From positions 1,178,001-1,242,000 of the forward strand of contig NZ_AP019829.2 of NCBI RefSeq assembly GCF_007990545.2: a stretch of DNA of 64,000 nt. The letters run 5' to 3'. This stretch comes from Leptotrichia wadei. GTDB lineage: Bacteria > Fusobacteriota > Fusobacteriia > Fusobacteriales > Leptotrichiaceae. Positions 55,860 to 64,000 of this stretch are shown piece by piece. Each line of letters begins with the position of its first letter. Position 1 is the first letter of the stretch. Position numbers and translations under genes: made by a program. The notes under the pieces were generated by a model. It did no database searches. It worked only from the letters and a program-made list of their open reading frames with translations, and was not told where the DNA came from.

Positions 55860-55949
55860 TTAAATTACACTTCCTTTTTTCATTTTTTCTTTAATAACAA
55901 ATTTATCTAACGAAACTATTTCATTAAGTAGATAAAATTTCCAAATCAT
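55860..55949 (-). CDS. 29-residue leader-type ORF coupled to the sugar transferase
   Basis: ATG at 55949 has a strong GAAAGGAG site nine to ten bases upstream, and the frame encodes 29 residues (MIWKFYLLNEIVSLDKFVIK...). Its stop is followed by G and then the ATG of the sugar transferase (TAAGATG), the same junction as between the pilin-like gene and comEC. The ribosome site for the transferase (AAAAAGGAAG) lies within it. No homologue is known to me. It may be a small regulatory or coupling ORF. Confidence 0.5.
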   Translation of the reverse strand: MIWKFYLLNEIVSLDKFVIKEKMKKGSVI

Positions 55950-55982
55950 AATATTTTTTCTCCTTTCATCTATACATCCCAT

Positions 55983-56003
55983 ATTATTTATAAAAATCTA
56001 TAA
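55983..56003 (-). promoter_or_regulatory. recurrent upstream motif (copy 7)
   Basis: Minus strand reads TTTATAGATTTTTATAAATA, 34 bases before the small leader ORF and its sugar transferase. Confidence 0.35.
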
Positions 56004-56052
56004 AATCCAATTAATGAAATATTTTAATTCCCTTCAATTTTTTTGTAAATCC

Positions 56053-57176
56053 TTACTTTAATTCAATTTTTTTATAAAATTGCCTATTTATCCCAGTTAA
56101 AAGATTATACAGCACTTTTAATATTTTACTTGTAAAAAAAGATAACAAAAATACTATTACAAACGTAACAATTATATATAAAAAATAATTCACTTTGAAT
56201 TTTAATATTTTTTCACAAAAAAACAAAAAAATCGGATGAATTAAATAAATATCATAAGTTTTCGCTGATACAGACTTTATAACATTTTTTACTTTGGCTA
56301 AATTTTTTCCCCATCAAAAGTATTTACAAAAAAATCATAAAATAAAACTGTTGCTCCAAAAACACCAATTGAATGATAATCATAAAAATAATCAAAAAAT
56401 TTACTATTTGATTTTGTAAATATATATGTTAAAAAGATAATCGAAAATATCATCATAAAAAAAATTATGTATTTTTGCCACTTTTTCATATTTAAAGGTT
56501 TTTCAAAAAGTAAGTAGCCAATTAAAAAATATCCGATATATTGCCCAACTGGAGAATATATTTTTATATTTTTCCTAAAAACTGCATTTAAAAATGGAAT
56601 AACAATTATAAAAGCAATCCAAATATAAACTAAATAATCTATGCTCTTTCTATCAACTTTTATCACAATTTTTCTCAAAAATGGAGTTATTAAATAAAGC
56701 AATAATATCATATAAATATACCATAAATGATAGTAAATTTTTCCTTGAAAAAAGTCTGAAAAAAAATTATGATAACTTTCCTTTTTGGAAAAAATTAAAA
56801 TTATCGTTTTATAAGTTGATTTTCTAAAAAAAACCAAAAACAATTCATCGTTTTTTACATCTTTAAAAATTATTACAAATATAAAAAAAACAACAGAATA
56901 TATAAAAAACTTTGGAATAATTTTTACAAATCTCTTTTTAAAAAATACTTTCACATCCTCATCTTTCCTTAATAAAAAAAATCCACTAACCATAACAAAT
57001 AGTGGCACGCACATTCTGCTAAAAGAATCTATAATATTTGCCGTCATCCATCTGTTTCTAGATATTTCACCATAACTATACAGCTCACTTGCAACAATAT
57101 GAATAAATAAAACCATACTAATCGCAATACATTTTAAAATATCAAAATTAAAAAATCTGTCCTTACTTTTTACCAT
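56053..57176 (-). pseudogene. acyltransferase-3 family membrane protein, frameshifted
   Basis: The N-terminal 292 codons encode an OafA/WecH-like acyltransferase: FFNFDILKCIAISMVLFIHI with the catalytic His at about residue 26, FVMVSGFFLLRK, and about eight membrane helices. The frame ends at 56298 after a run of six A. One added A joins it to a second frame that encodes the missing C-terminus (VSAKTYDIYLIHPIFLFF ... NRQFYKKIELK) and ends at 56053. The whole would be about 373 residues, normal for the family. It may be inactive, phase-variable, or rescued by slippage. O-acetylation of a surface polysaccharide is the expected role beside the sugar transferase. Confidence 0.82.
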
Positions 57177-57368
57177 TTATAAATCTCCAAATTTATCAAT
57201 TTCCTTTAATAAAAATATAACTAATTTTACCATAGTTTAAGGTAATTTTCAATCGTTTTTACCTTTATACATTTTATATATAAATGAATTTAGAAACAAT
57301 AATTATTCTATTCAAATTCTAAATTTATTTAATTTTAATAATGTGATAAAAATTTTTATATTAAAAAT

Positions 57369-57396
57369 TTGCATTTTTAATAAATATTGGTATAAT
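57369..57396 (+). promoter_or_regulatory. promoter of the methyltransferase/ABC operon
   Basis: TTGCAT (57369-57374) and TATAAT (57391-57396) with a 16-base spacer, about 48 bases before the start codon. It closely resembles the mscL promoter. Confidence 0.65.
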
Positions 57397-57443
57397 TATA
57401 TCGAATAGTTTGCTAACCAAAATATTTGAAGGAGGAAAGAAAT

Positions 57444-58238
57444 ATGAAAATAAAACTAAACAATATTTCAGAAACTATGCTTATTACTTTGCATGCACGT
57501 GCGAAGGATGCTGAAAGTAAAAATCCAATTTTAAATGATAAAAAATCTTCCGAGATTCTTTCACAGCTGGATTATGATTTTTCAAAATTTGAGAAGGCGT
57601 GGGCTTCGTACTATGGGATTCTTTCACGTGCGAAAGTGATGGATAATGAAGTAAAAAAATTTATGGAAAAATATCCAGATTGTGCGATTGTGTCAATTGG
57701 CTGTGGACTAGATACAAGATTTTTACGAATAGATAACGGAAAAATAAGATGGTTCAATCTTGACTTGCCAGAAGTTATTGAAAAACGAAAATTATTTTTT
57801 GAACCTAATGAACGAGTTACAGATATTGCAAAATCTGCATTTGATTCAGCGTGGACAAAGGATATTAAACTGGAAGGGAAAAAATTGCTTATTATTTCCG
57901 AAGGTGTATTAATGTACTTTGAAGAACAGCAAATTAAACAGTTTTTGGAAATACTGACTGATAATTTTGATTCTTTTGAAGCTCAATTTGACTTGCTTTA
58001 CAAAGGAACAGTTAAAATGAGTAAAAAACATGATACCTTAAAAAATATGGAAGCAAAATTTAGTTGGGGAGTAAAAGATGGAAGCGAAGTCGTAAAATTG
58101 AATCCAAAATTAAAACAGACTGGACTTATTAATTTTACCGATGAAATGAAACATCATCTTCCTGGCTGGAAAAAATTGTTTATTCCATTCTTTTACATTT
58201 TTAATAACAGACTTGGAATTTATACTTATGAAAAATAA
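57444..58238 (+). CDS. class I SAM methyltransferase, leucine carboxyl/TcmP-like
   Basis: A 264-residue cytosolic methyltransferase. The SAM site is IVSIGCGLDTRFLRID (around residue 90), with NLDLPEVIEKRK holding the ribose-binding acid and IISEGVLMYFEEQQIKQFL as motif for the later fold; these place it in the LCMT/TcmP polyketide O-methyltransferase branch. The ATG at 57444 is used because AAGGAGG lies just upstream, inside the longer frame from 57426. It opens an operon with two ABC exporter half-genes, which suggests modification of a small exported or imported molecule. Confidence 0.9.
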   Translation: MKIKLNNISETMLITLHARAKDAESKNPILNDKKSSEILSQLDYDFSKFEKAWASYYGILSRAKVMDNEVKKFMEKYPDCAIVSIGCGLDTRFLRIDNGKIRWFNLDLPEVIEKRKLFFEPNERVTDIAKSAFDSAWTKDIKLEGKKLLIISEGVLMYFEEQQIKQFLEILTDNFDSFEAQFDLLYKGTVKMSKKHDTLKNMEAKFSWGVKDGSEVVKLNPKLKQTGLINFTDEMKHHLPGWKKLFIPFFYIFNNRLGIYTYEK

Positions 58239-58287
58239 ATTTATTTTTTAATTTATTTCCTTTTCTAAAATGAATGGAGGGATTATT

Positions 58288-60024
58288 ATGAAAGAATTGA
58301 AATATTTGCTAAGTTTATCTGGTAAACATAAGATGAAGCTAATTTTTTCAGCAATATTCAGTATAATTGGTACGACATTGTCTGCTGTGCCTTATCTTCT
58401 TGTGTATCAGATTGTTCTGGAGCTTTTTAAGGCAAATATTGATTATTCAAGAATAAAATTCTGTGTTTTTATTGCGATATTTTTTATAATTGTAAAAATA
58501 ATTATGCAGATTTTATCAGGGGTATTTTCACATATTGCGGCTTTTTCGATTTTGTACAAAATTCGGATTGATTTGATTGAGCATTTGTCAAAGCTGAATA
58601 TGGGATTTTTTAAGAAAAATATGTCTGGAAAGCTGAAAAAGATTATTAATGAGGATATTGAAAAATTGGAACTCTTTATTGCACATCAGATTCCAGATTT
58701 ATCTTCAGCTCTTGTAACTCCGATAATATTTTTAGGGATTATGATTTACTTTAACTGGAAATTGACACTTGTTTTATTTATTCCAATTATTCTAAGCATA
58801 ATGGCACAGGGAAAAATGTTTCAAAGTTATGGGAGTCGTGTTGAACATTATTACACTCTTCTTGCAAACTTAAACGCTACTATTATGGAATACATAAATG
58901 CAATGAACGTTATGAAAGCATTCAACCTTACTGCTAAATCATTCAAGGATTATCGGGATATTACTCAGGAATATGCAGATTACTGGATTGAGCTTACAGA
59001 ACTAAGTGTGCCGTTTTACTCGATTTTTCTCTGTCTGACTGATTCGGGGCTGCTTTTCATTATTCCGGTTGGCGGACTTATGCTGTTTTATAATCAAATT
59101 TCAGTATCTGTGTATATTCTATTTATTTTAATGAGTACAATTTTTTTAAGCTCATTAAAGGCATTATTTGACTTGGCACACCATCTTTCCGCATTGACTA
59201 AAGGGCTAGGAAAGATTATGGAAATCAATGGGGAACAGGAGCAAAAATCTGGAAACACAAATTTCCCTTCTAATTTTTCAGGCTATATAAAATATGAAAA
59301 TGTAAATTTTGCATATAAAAATAAAAATGTTATAAATGACTTTTCCTTGGAAATAAAGGCTGGAACCTCAACTGCACTTGTAGGGCCTTCTGGCTCAGGA
59401 AAAACAACGATAGGACTTCTGCTTGGAAGATTTTGGGATATAAATAGCGGAAAAATAACTATTGATGGAACTGATATTAAGGATTTTACTTACACAGGAT
59501 TGGCTGACAATGTTTCGTTTGTCTTTCAGGATACATTTATGCTTCACGATACTATTTTTGAGAATATAAGAATGGGAAGGGATTATTCGCTGCAAGAAGT
59601 GGAAAATGCTGCAAAAAAGGCACAAATTCACGATTTTGTAATGTCCTTGCCTCAGAAATACGAAACTGTGATTGGAGAAGGCGGGATTAAATTAAGTGGA
59701 GGGGAAAAGCAGAGAATTTCAATAGCTCGTGCCATTTTAAAAAATGCCCCAATTATCGTACTGGACGAAGTTACTTCCTACTCTGACATTGAAAACGAAG
59801 CCAAGATTCAGGAGGCTCTGCGTACTTTACTAAAAGGGAAAACTGCCATTATCATTGCTCACAGGCTTTACACAATAAAAAATGCCGATAATATCGTTGT
59901 AATGAATAAAGGACGTATTACCGAGCAAGGTACTCACAAGGAGCTTCTGCAAAACAAGTCAGAATACTGGCATTTATGGAATTTATATAGCGATAATGAT
60001 TTGATGGAAAATAAGGAAATTTAG
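58288..60024 (+). CDS. ABC exporter half-transporter A
   Basis: A 578-residue type IV ABC protein: six membrane helices (residues 1-310) and a C-terminal ATPase. Walker A GPSGSGKTT, Q-loop FQDTF, signature LSGGEKQR, Walker B VLDEVT and H-loop IIAHRLY are present. The D-loop is SYSD where SALD is usual, so this half differs from its partner, whose D-loop is ASLD. Heterodimers of this type include drug exporters and siderophore importers such as IrtAB and YbtPQ. The substrate is not known. The ATG at 58288 follows GGAGGGATT; the ATG at 58270 lies before that site. Confidence 0.93.
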   Translation: MKELKYLLSLSGKHKMKLIFSAIFSIIGTTLSAVPYLLVYQIVLELFKANIDYSRIKFCVFIAIFFIIVKIIMQILSGVFSHIAAFSILYKIRIDLIEHLSKLNMGFFKKNMSGKLKKIINEDIEKLELFIAHQIPDLSSALVTPIIFLGIMIYFNWKLTLVLFIPIILSIMAQGKMFQSYGSRVEHYYTLLANLNATIMEYINAMNVMKAFNLTAKSFKDYRDITQEYADYWIELTELSVPFYSIFLCLTDSGLLFIIPVGGLMLFYNQISVSVYILFILMSTIFLSSLKALFDLAHHLSALTKGLGKIMEINGEQEQKSGNTNFPSNFSGYIKYENVNFAYKNKNVINDFSLEIKAGTSTALVGPSGSGKTTIGLLLGRFWDINSGKITIDGTDIKDFTYTGLADNVSFVFQDTFMLHDTIFENIRMGRDYSLQEVENAAKKAQIHDFVMSLPQKYETVIGEGGIKLSGGEKQRISIARAILKNAPIIVLDEVTSYSDIENEAKIQEALRTLLKGKTAIIIAHRLYTIKNADNIVVMNKGRITEQGTHKELLQNKSEYWHLWNLYSDNDLMENKEI

Positions 60025-60036
60025 GGGGTGTAGACA

Positions 60037-61776
60037 ATGATTAATGATATTAGAAATATAAGAACTCTTGCTGGAAATAAATATAAAAATCTTAAAAAGC
60101 CAATATTTTTTCTAACAATAGATGCTATATTTTATATGATGAACTACGCAATGTTTTATTTTACAATTATTGATTTGATGAATAATAATTTTACAATGAA
60201 AAAGTTGATAATCTATACTTTTATTATGATTTTTGCAATCATTTGCAGATTTGTATTAAATCGTATCGGATATATTGGAATTCAAAGTGAGGGAGCTAAA
60301 ATTATTCAGGATTTGAGAATCAGGATGGGGGATCATTTGAGAAACTTGAATTTGGGATACTTTAACAGTCACAATATTGGGAATATTATTAATATTATGA
60401 CAAATGATTTACAGGATTTTGAGCAGGTTATAACTCACAGCACATCAGAAATTATAAAGTTATCCATACTGACAATTTATCTTCTGTTAATTATATTTGA
60501 AATTTCACCTCTACTTGCCATACTGCAACTGATAATCTCCCTGACTGGATTAATATTTGTCATTCTGGGAACGAAAAAAGGTGCAAAAATAGCATTGAAA
60601 AAAAAGCATACTATGGATAATGTTGTTTCACGTATGGTGGAATATATCGCCGGAATGGAACTTTTTAAGGCATATAATCTGACTGGGGAAAAATTCAAGA
60701 GGTTAAAGGACAGTTTTAATGATTTGAAAAAGGAAAGTATAAATACTGAAATTGCTCTTGCCCCCTATGTTATGATTTTTCAGCTTATTACGGATATTTC
60801 CTTTGCCTTGCTCCTGTTAGTATCTACACAGCTTTTTATGGCTTCTTCCATTAATAAAGTAGAATTTTTTTCATACATAATTATTGGACTTTCACTTTCA
60901 AACGTGCTAAAAGCCTTTTCTACACAATATACTTTTATCCAATACTTGAAACTTGCCACAGATAAACTGATAAATGTGCATAATGAAAAGGAAATTTCCT
61001 ATGAACTTGAAAAAGTTACTTTACCAAATTACAATATAAAATTCCAGAATGTAAGTTTTTCTTATGAAAAAGACACTCCTGTCCTAAAAAACATCACTTT
61101 TGAAGCAAAACAGGGGACAAAAACTGCCTTAGTCGGTTCGTCAGGCTCTGGAAAAACAACTGTTACCAGCCTTATTGCAAGATTCTGGGACTGCCAGTCT
61201 GGCGAAATTACCATTGGCGGAATAAATATCCAAAAAATATATCCTGAAGAGCTGCTTACAAATATAAGCATGATTTTTCAAGATGTCTACTTGGTAAATG
61301 ACACTTTTGAAAATAACATAAGGCTGGGAAAACCTAAGGCTGCAAGGGAAGAAGTGATAAATGTGGCTAAAAATGCCAATTGCCACGATTTTATAATGGA
61401 AAGCGAAAATGGATACGACACTGTAATCGGAGAAGGCGGCTCTACTTTGTCTGGTGGAGAAAAACAGAGAATTTCAATTGCAAGAGCCTTATTAAAAGAT
61501 ACCCCAATTATTTTAGTTGATGAAGCCACAGCCTCACTTGATGCCGATAATGAATACGAAATAAGAAAATCTCTCAATATTCTTACAAAAAATAAGACTG
61601 TAATTACAATCGCCCACAAACTCAACACAATAAAGGATTATGACAAAATCATAGTTATGTCCGACGGGATAATCGAAGAAATTGGAAATCATGAGCAGCT
61701 TATGGAAAATAAAGGACGATATTACAAAATGTATACTGAAATGGAAAAGGCACAGTCAGAATTTGAATTAATTTAA
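60037..61776 (+). CDS. ABC exporter half-transporter B
   Basis: Partner of the preceding protein, 579 residues, with the same six-helix plus ATPase layout. Motifs are canonical: Walker A GSSGSGKTT, Q-loop FQDVY, signature LSGGEKQR, Walker B LVDEAT, D-loop ASLD, H-loop IAHKLN. Its gene begins 12 bases after the first half with a GGGGGTG site. The two are expected to form an obligate heterodimer. A hairpin after the stop closes the operon. Confidence 0.93.
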   Translation: MINDIRNIRTLAGNKYKNLKKPIFFLTIDAIFYMMNYAMFYFTIIDLMNNNFTMKKLIIYTFIMIFAIICRFVLNRIGYIGIQSEGAKIIQDLRIRMGDHLRNLNLGYFNSHNIGNIINIMTNDLQDFEQVITHSTSEIIKLSILTIYLLLIIFEISPLLAILQLIISLTGLIFVILGTKKGAKIALKKKHTMDNVVSRMVEYIAGMELFKAYNLTGEKFKRLKDSFNDLKKESINTEIALAPYVMIFQLITDISFALLLLVSTQLFMASSINKVEFFSYIIIGLSLSNVLKAFSTQYTFIQYLKLATDKLINVHNEKEISYELEKVTLPNYNIKFQNVSFSYEKDTPVLKNITFEAKQGTKTALVGSSGSGKTTVTSLIARFWDCQSGEITIGGINIQKIYPEELLTNISMIFQDVYLVNDTFENNIRLGKPKAAREEVINVAKNANCHDFIMESENGYDTVIGEGGSTLSGGEKQRISIARALLKDTPIILVDEATASLDADNEYEIRKSLNILTKNKTVITIAHKLNTIKDYDKIIVMSDGIIEEIGNHEQLMENKGRYYKMYTEMEKAQSEFELI

Positions 61777-61780
61777 TATA

Positions 61781-61838
61781 AAATATACCCAATCTTGAAT
61801 TTTTCAATCAAAAATTTGGGTATATTTTTCTTTTTTAT
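61781..61838. terminator. bidirectional terminator between ABC operon and symporter
   Basis: AAATATACCCAA (61781-61792) pairs with TTGGGTATATTT (61816-61827), and an inner TTGAA/TTCAA stem extends it. T-runs follow on the plus strand, and A-runs that act as U-runs lie on the minus side. It serves two convergent genes. Confidence 0.8.
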
Positions 61839-61849
61839 ATCTCTAATTA

Positions 61850-63193
61850 TTAATCTTTTAACAACGGATCTTTCTTCGTAACTTCAACTACCAATTTATG
61901 TAGCCCAATTAACGCTATCAAATTCGGAATTACCATAAGCCCATTAAACATATCTGCAAGTTCCCACACTAAATCAACTTTTTGTAGCGAACCTGCCACT
62001 ATACAAGCCATTACTAAAGCTCTATAAACATTAAGTGCTTTTTTACCAAATAAATATTTTACATTAGCTTCTCCAAAGAAATACCATCCAATTATTGTTG
62101 AAAAAGCAAAAAAGAATAATGCAACTGCAACAAATATTACTCCAAAATGCCCCAATACTGCTTGAAATGCTTGCTGTGTCAATGAAATTCCAGTTCCATT
62201 TGCTCTTCCATCTGCAATCAGTATTACTAATGCTGATAATGTTAAAATTACAAATGTATCAATGAAAACTGTAACGATTGCAACGTGTCCTTGATCTTCA
62301 GGATTTTTTACTTTCGCAATTGCATGTGCATGCGGTGTTGAACCCATTCCAGCCTCATTTGAGAACAACCCTCTCGCCACTCCAAATCTTATTGCTTTTC
62401 TCATTCCAGCTCCTGCAAATCCACCTAAAACTGCTTTTGTAGAAAAAGCATTAATAAAAATTGCCTTAAATGCCATACCTGTATTTCCAATGTTTAATAA
62501 AATAATAGCAACACATGTTACAACATATAAAATTGCCATAATTGGCACAATTTTTTCAGTAACTGAGGCAATTCTTTTTACTCCACCAAAAAATATAAAT
62601 CCAGATAAAGCTGCTAAAAATAATCCTGTTACAACTGTTGGAATATGAAAAGCATTATGAAAGGCATCCCCTACCGAATTTGCCTGAACTGCATTTCCCA
62701 TAAACCCTAAAGCTAAAATACATGAAACTGCAAAGAATCCTGCTAAAAATTTAGCTGCTTTTCCACCATTAAATAAAGTTTGGATATAATAGGCAGGACC
62801 TCCTGTCATTTCTCCATCTTTTTTCTGTTTAAAAATTTGGCTTAATACTGCTTCTGAATAAATAGTAGCCATTCCAAAAAATGCACTTACCCACATCCAG
62901 AATATCGCTCCAGGCCCTCCAGATACAATCGCTGTTGCAGCTCCTGCAAGATTTCCTGTTCCAACTTGTGCAGCGATTGCTGTTGCTAATGCCTGAAATG
63001 ATGACATTCCATTACTATCCGCCTTTTCTCCACTAAGGTCAAATCCACCTGTAAGTTGTTTTAATCCACTTTTAAATTCTCTAATTTGAATAAATTTCAG
63101 TCTAAAAGTGTAAAATATACCAGTTCCAACTAACAAAATAATTAAAACAACTCCCCAAAAAAATCCATTAAAATCCTTAATAACGTTTAACAT
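61850..63193 (-). CDS. alanine/glycine:cation symporter (AgcS family)
   Basis: A 447-residue inner-membrane Na+ symporter for glycine and alanine, with about eleven helices. Family motifs seen are FQALATAIAAQVGTGNLAGAA (substrate and sodium site), GGPGAIFWMWVSAFFGM, MTGGPAYYIQ, and GLFSNEAGMGSTPHAHA. Length is typical. The long leader holds a tandem glycine riboswitch followed by an intrinsic terminator, so expression follows cell glycine. GAAGGAG precedes the ATG. Confidence 0.95.
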   Translation of the reverse strand: MLNVIKDFNGFFWGVVLIILLVGTGIFYTFRLKFIQIREFKSGLKQLTGGFDLSGEKADSNGMSSFQALATAIAAQVGTGNLAGAATAIVSGGPGAIFWMWVSAFFGMATIYSEAVLSQIFKQKKDGEMTGGPAYYIQTLFNGGKAAKFLAGFFAVSCILALGFMGNAVQANSVGDAFHNAFHIPTVVTGLFLAALSGFIFFGGVKRIASVTEKIVPIMAILYVVTCVAIILLNIGNTGMAFKAIFINAFSTKAVLGGFAGAGMRKAIRFGVARGLFSNEAGMGSTPHAHAIAKVKNPEDQGHVAIVTVFIDTFVILTLSALVILIADGRANGTGISLTQQAFQAVLGHFGVIFVAVALFFFAFSTIIGWYFFGEANVKYLFGKKALNVYRALVMACIVAGSLQKVDLVWELADMFNGLMVIPNLIALIGLHKLVVEVTKKDPLLKD

Positions 63194-63297
63194 TTAAACT
63201 TTTCTCCTTCTATTTTTATATTTTGAATTTTAAATGAATGTAGAATTTAGGCTGTGTATTTCAAACAAATAACATTATAATTCAGATTTATTTAAAT

Positions 63298-63338
63298 AAA
63301 AAAAGTTGCTCTCTACTTTAAAATAAAGTATAGACAAC
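63298..63338 (-). terminator. leader terminator of the glycine riboswitch
   Basis: On the minus strand GTTGTCTATACTTTA pairs with TAAAGTAGAGAGCAAC (one bulge, one mismatch), followed by TTTTTTT at 63304-63298. It lies about 60 bases after aptamer II and 105 before the symporter start, where an expression platform should be. Confidence 0.85.
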
Positions 63339-63399
63339 CTCTAAAAATTCTTTTTATATAAAAAAACAAATATAAAATTATAATTTTATATGTATCAAT

Positions 63400-63579
63400 C
63401 TCTGTTCTTTTACCTGAGAGTTTAGGGAATTTATTCCTTTGCTCCTTCGGTGCAGCCATCTAAGACTATCTCTCCAGAGGTCCGTCCACTATGAGTCCTT
63501 TTACCTGAAAGAGTCACTTCTTCGGTGTTTCAATTATATTTTTAATATTTTTCTAATATAATTAAAATCTCTCCTCATA
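63400..63579 (-). promoter_or_regulatory. tandem glycine riboswitch
   Basis: Aptamer I (63579-63490) has P1 arms TATGAG and CTCATA, an extended AT-rich P2, then ACACCGAAGAAGTGACTCTTTCAGGTAAAAGGAC. Aptamer II (63479-63400) has P1 arms CTCTG and CAGAG and the core GCACCGAAGGAGCAA ... AAACTCTCAGGTAAAAGAAC. GCACCGAAGG and CUCUCAGGUAAAAGG-type strings are diagnostic of the glycine riboswitch. Aptamer P1-II lies in position to compete with an antiterminator that uses ACCTCT (63481-63476) and AGAGGT (63342-63337). Confidence 0.95.
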
Positions 63580-63607
63580 CCTTCATCCAATTTATTCAAT
63601 TTTTTAC

Positions 63608-63636
63608 ATATTATCATATTTTTTTTAGTATGTCAA
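63608..63636 (-). promoter_or_regulatory. promoter of the glycine riboswitch/symporter transcript
   Basis: On the minus strand TTGACA (63636-63631), a 17-base spacer and TAATAT (63613-63608), the best match to the sigma-70 consensus in this window. Transcription would start near 63601, about 20 bases before aptamer I. Confidence 0.8.
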
Positions 63637-63695
63637 AAAATATTTTTTAATGTTTTTTTATTTAATAATTTTTATATTGTTAATAAATTCAAATC

Positions 63696-64000
63696 TTAAT
63701 ATTTTACTTCAAAATAATCAAGCATTTTTTTCATTTCATCTTGTGCCATAAGACAAGTATCATAAAGCCATCCCTTTTCACTCTCATAATTTTTTAACCC
63801 ACGATAATAAAACATTTTATACTTATCTTCCAATATAAAAGGCACAATATCATTTTTCAGACATTCCTTAAACATTATAAGCCTTCCAACTCTCCCATTC
63901 CCATCTTGAAATGGATGAATTTTTTCAAATTCATAGTGAAAATCTATAATTTTTTCAACAGTTATTTCAGTTTGGCTATTATAATTTTCCAAAAGTTTTT
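63696..64000 (-). CDS. Fic-family protein, C-terminal part, cut by window end
   Basis: The frame is open to the window edge. The visible 100 residues include the Fic catalytic loop HPFQDGNGRVGR (His, Asn-Gly and Arg all present), with IIDFHYEFEKI before it and a helical end. Fic enzymes transfer AMP or other phosphate groups from nucleotides to target proteins, and serve as toxins or regulators. The inhibitory helix, usually (S/T)xxxE(G/N), would be outside this window, so class and control cannot be told. Confidence 0.85.
   Translation of the reverse strand, partial: KLLENYNSQTEITVEKIIDFHYEFEKIHPFQDGNGRVGRLIMFKECLKNDIVPFILEDKYKMFYYRGLKNYESEKGWLYDTCLMAQDEMKKMLDYFEVKY

Noticed and set aside
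60477-61628. Overlapping leftward frames over the second ABC half-gene
   Set aside because: Antisense shadows of a conserved ATPase domain, without ribosome sites.

Overview
The window looks like chromosomal DNA from a very AT-rich, outer-membrane-bearing fusobacterium, most probably Leptotrichia or a close relative. The basis is the extreme A+T bias, poly-A/T spacers, strong AAGGAGG-type ribosome sites, an MlaA-type outer-membrane lipid protein without LPS genes, and the DKNYY-repeat and AAA/PD-(D/E)XK families that are common in Fusobacteria. The genus call is inference. No rRNA, tRNA or CRISPR array was seen.

Layout. Bases 1-8052 (minus strand) hold uvrB, a large PIN-like protein of unknown role coupled to era, a PhnA/YjdM zinc-ribbon protein, and a pilin-like/ComEC competence pair; a 367-bp inverted-end element lies at 4960-5326. 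Bases 8248-19867 (plus) are accessory: a gene broken by a one-base shift in an A10 run, two paralogous membrane proteins with J-like N-termini (HPE in place of HPD), a divergent Hsp70, two secreted DKNYY-repeat proteins and an AAA/PD-(D/E)XK protein. Bases 20011-22476 carry small redox genes with a LysR remnant and direct repeats flanking an aldo/keto reductase. Bases 22666-28621 carry galU, mscL, a minimal FtsZ-like GTPase followed upstream by a membrane-protein gene, and tcdA, with two IS256-end-like palindromes in convergent gaps.

Bases 28894-37757 (minus) form a six-gene unit: SWIM zinc-finger protein, helical-repeat protein, MoxR AAA+ ATPase, DUF5682/EreA-TraB-like protein, an unrecognised membrane protein and a vWA protein. 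It resembles the uncharacterised E. coli yehLMPQ set. An IS605-type tnpB-only element with a nonsense codon (about 38005-39368) sits beside it. Bases 39368-54285 (minus) are mainly housekeeping: MORN-like exported protein, ychF, UDG-like, WalJ-like MBL, pseudopilin-like, yqeH, Xer recombinase, rph, glyA, mlaA with an alpha/beta hydrolase, and smc. Bases 54575-57176 hold surface-polysaccharide genes: a sugar transferase preceded by a 29-residue coupled ORF, and a frameshifted acyltransferase-3. Bases 57369-61776 (plus) are a methyltransferase and heterodimeric ABC exporter operon. The window ends with an AgcS symporter gene under a tandem glycine riboswitch, and a partial Fic protein.

The best candidates for undescribed biology are the Hsp70/twin membrane J-like set, the MoxR-vWA unit with its extra membrane gene, the minimal FtsZ with its membrane partner, and the PIN-like gene between uvrB and era. 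A motif resembling TATAGAYTYTTRTAAATRA recurs 29-54 bp upstream of seven start codons.
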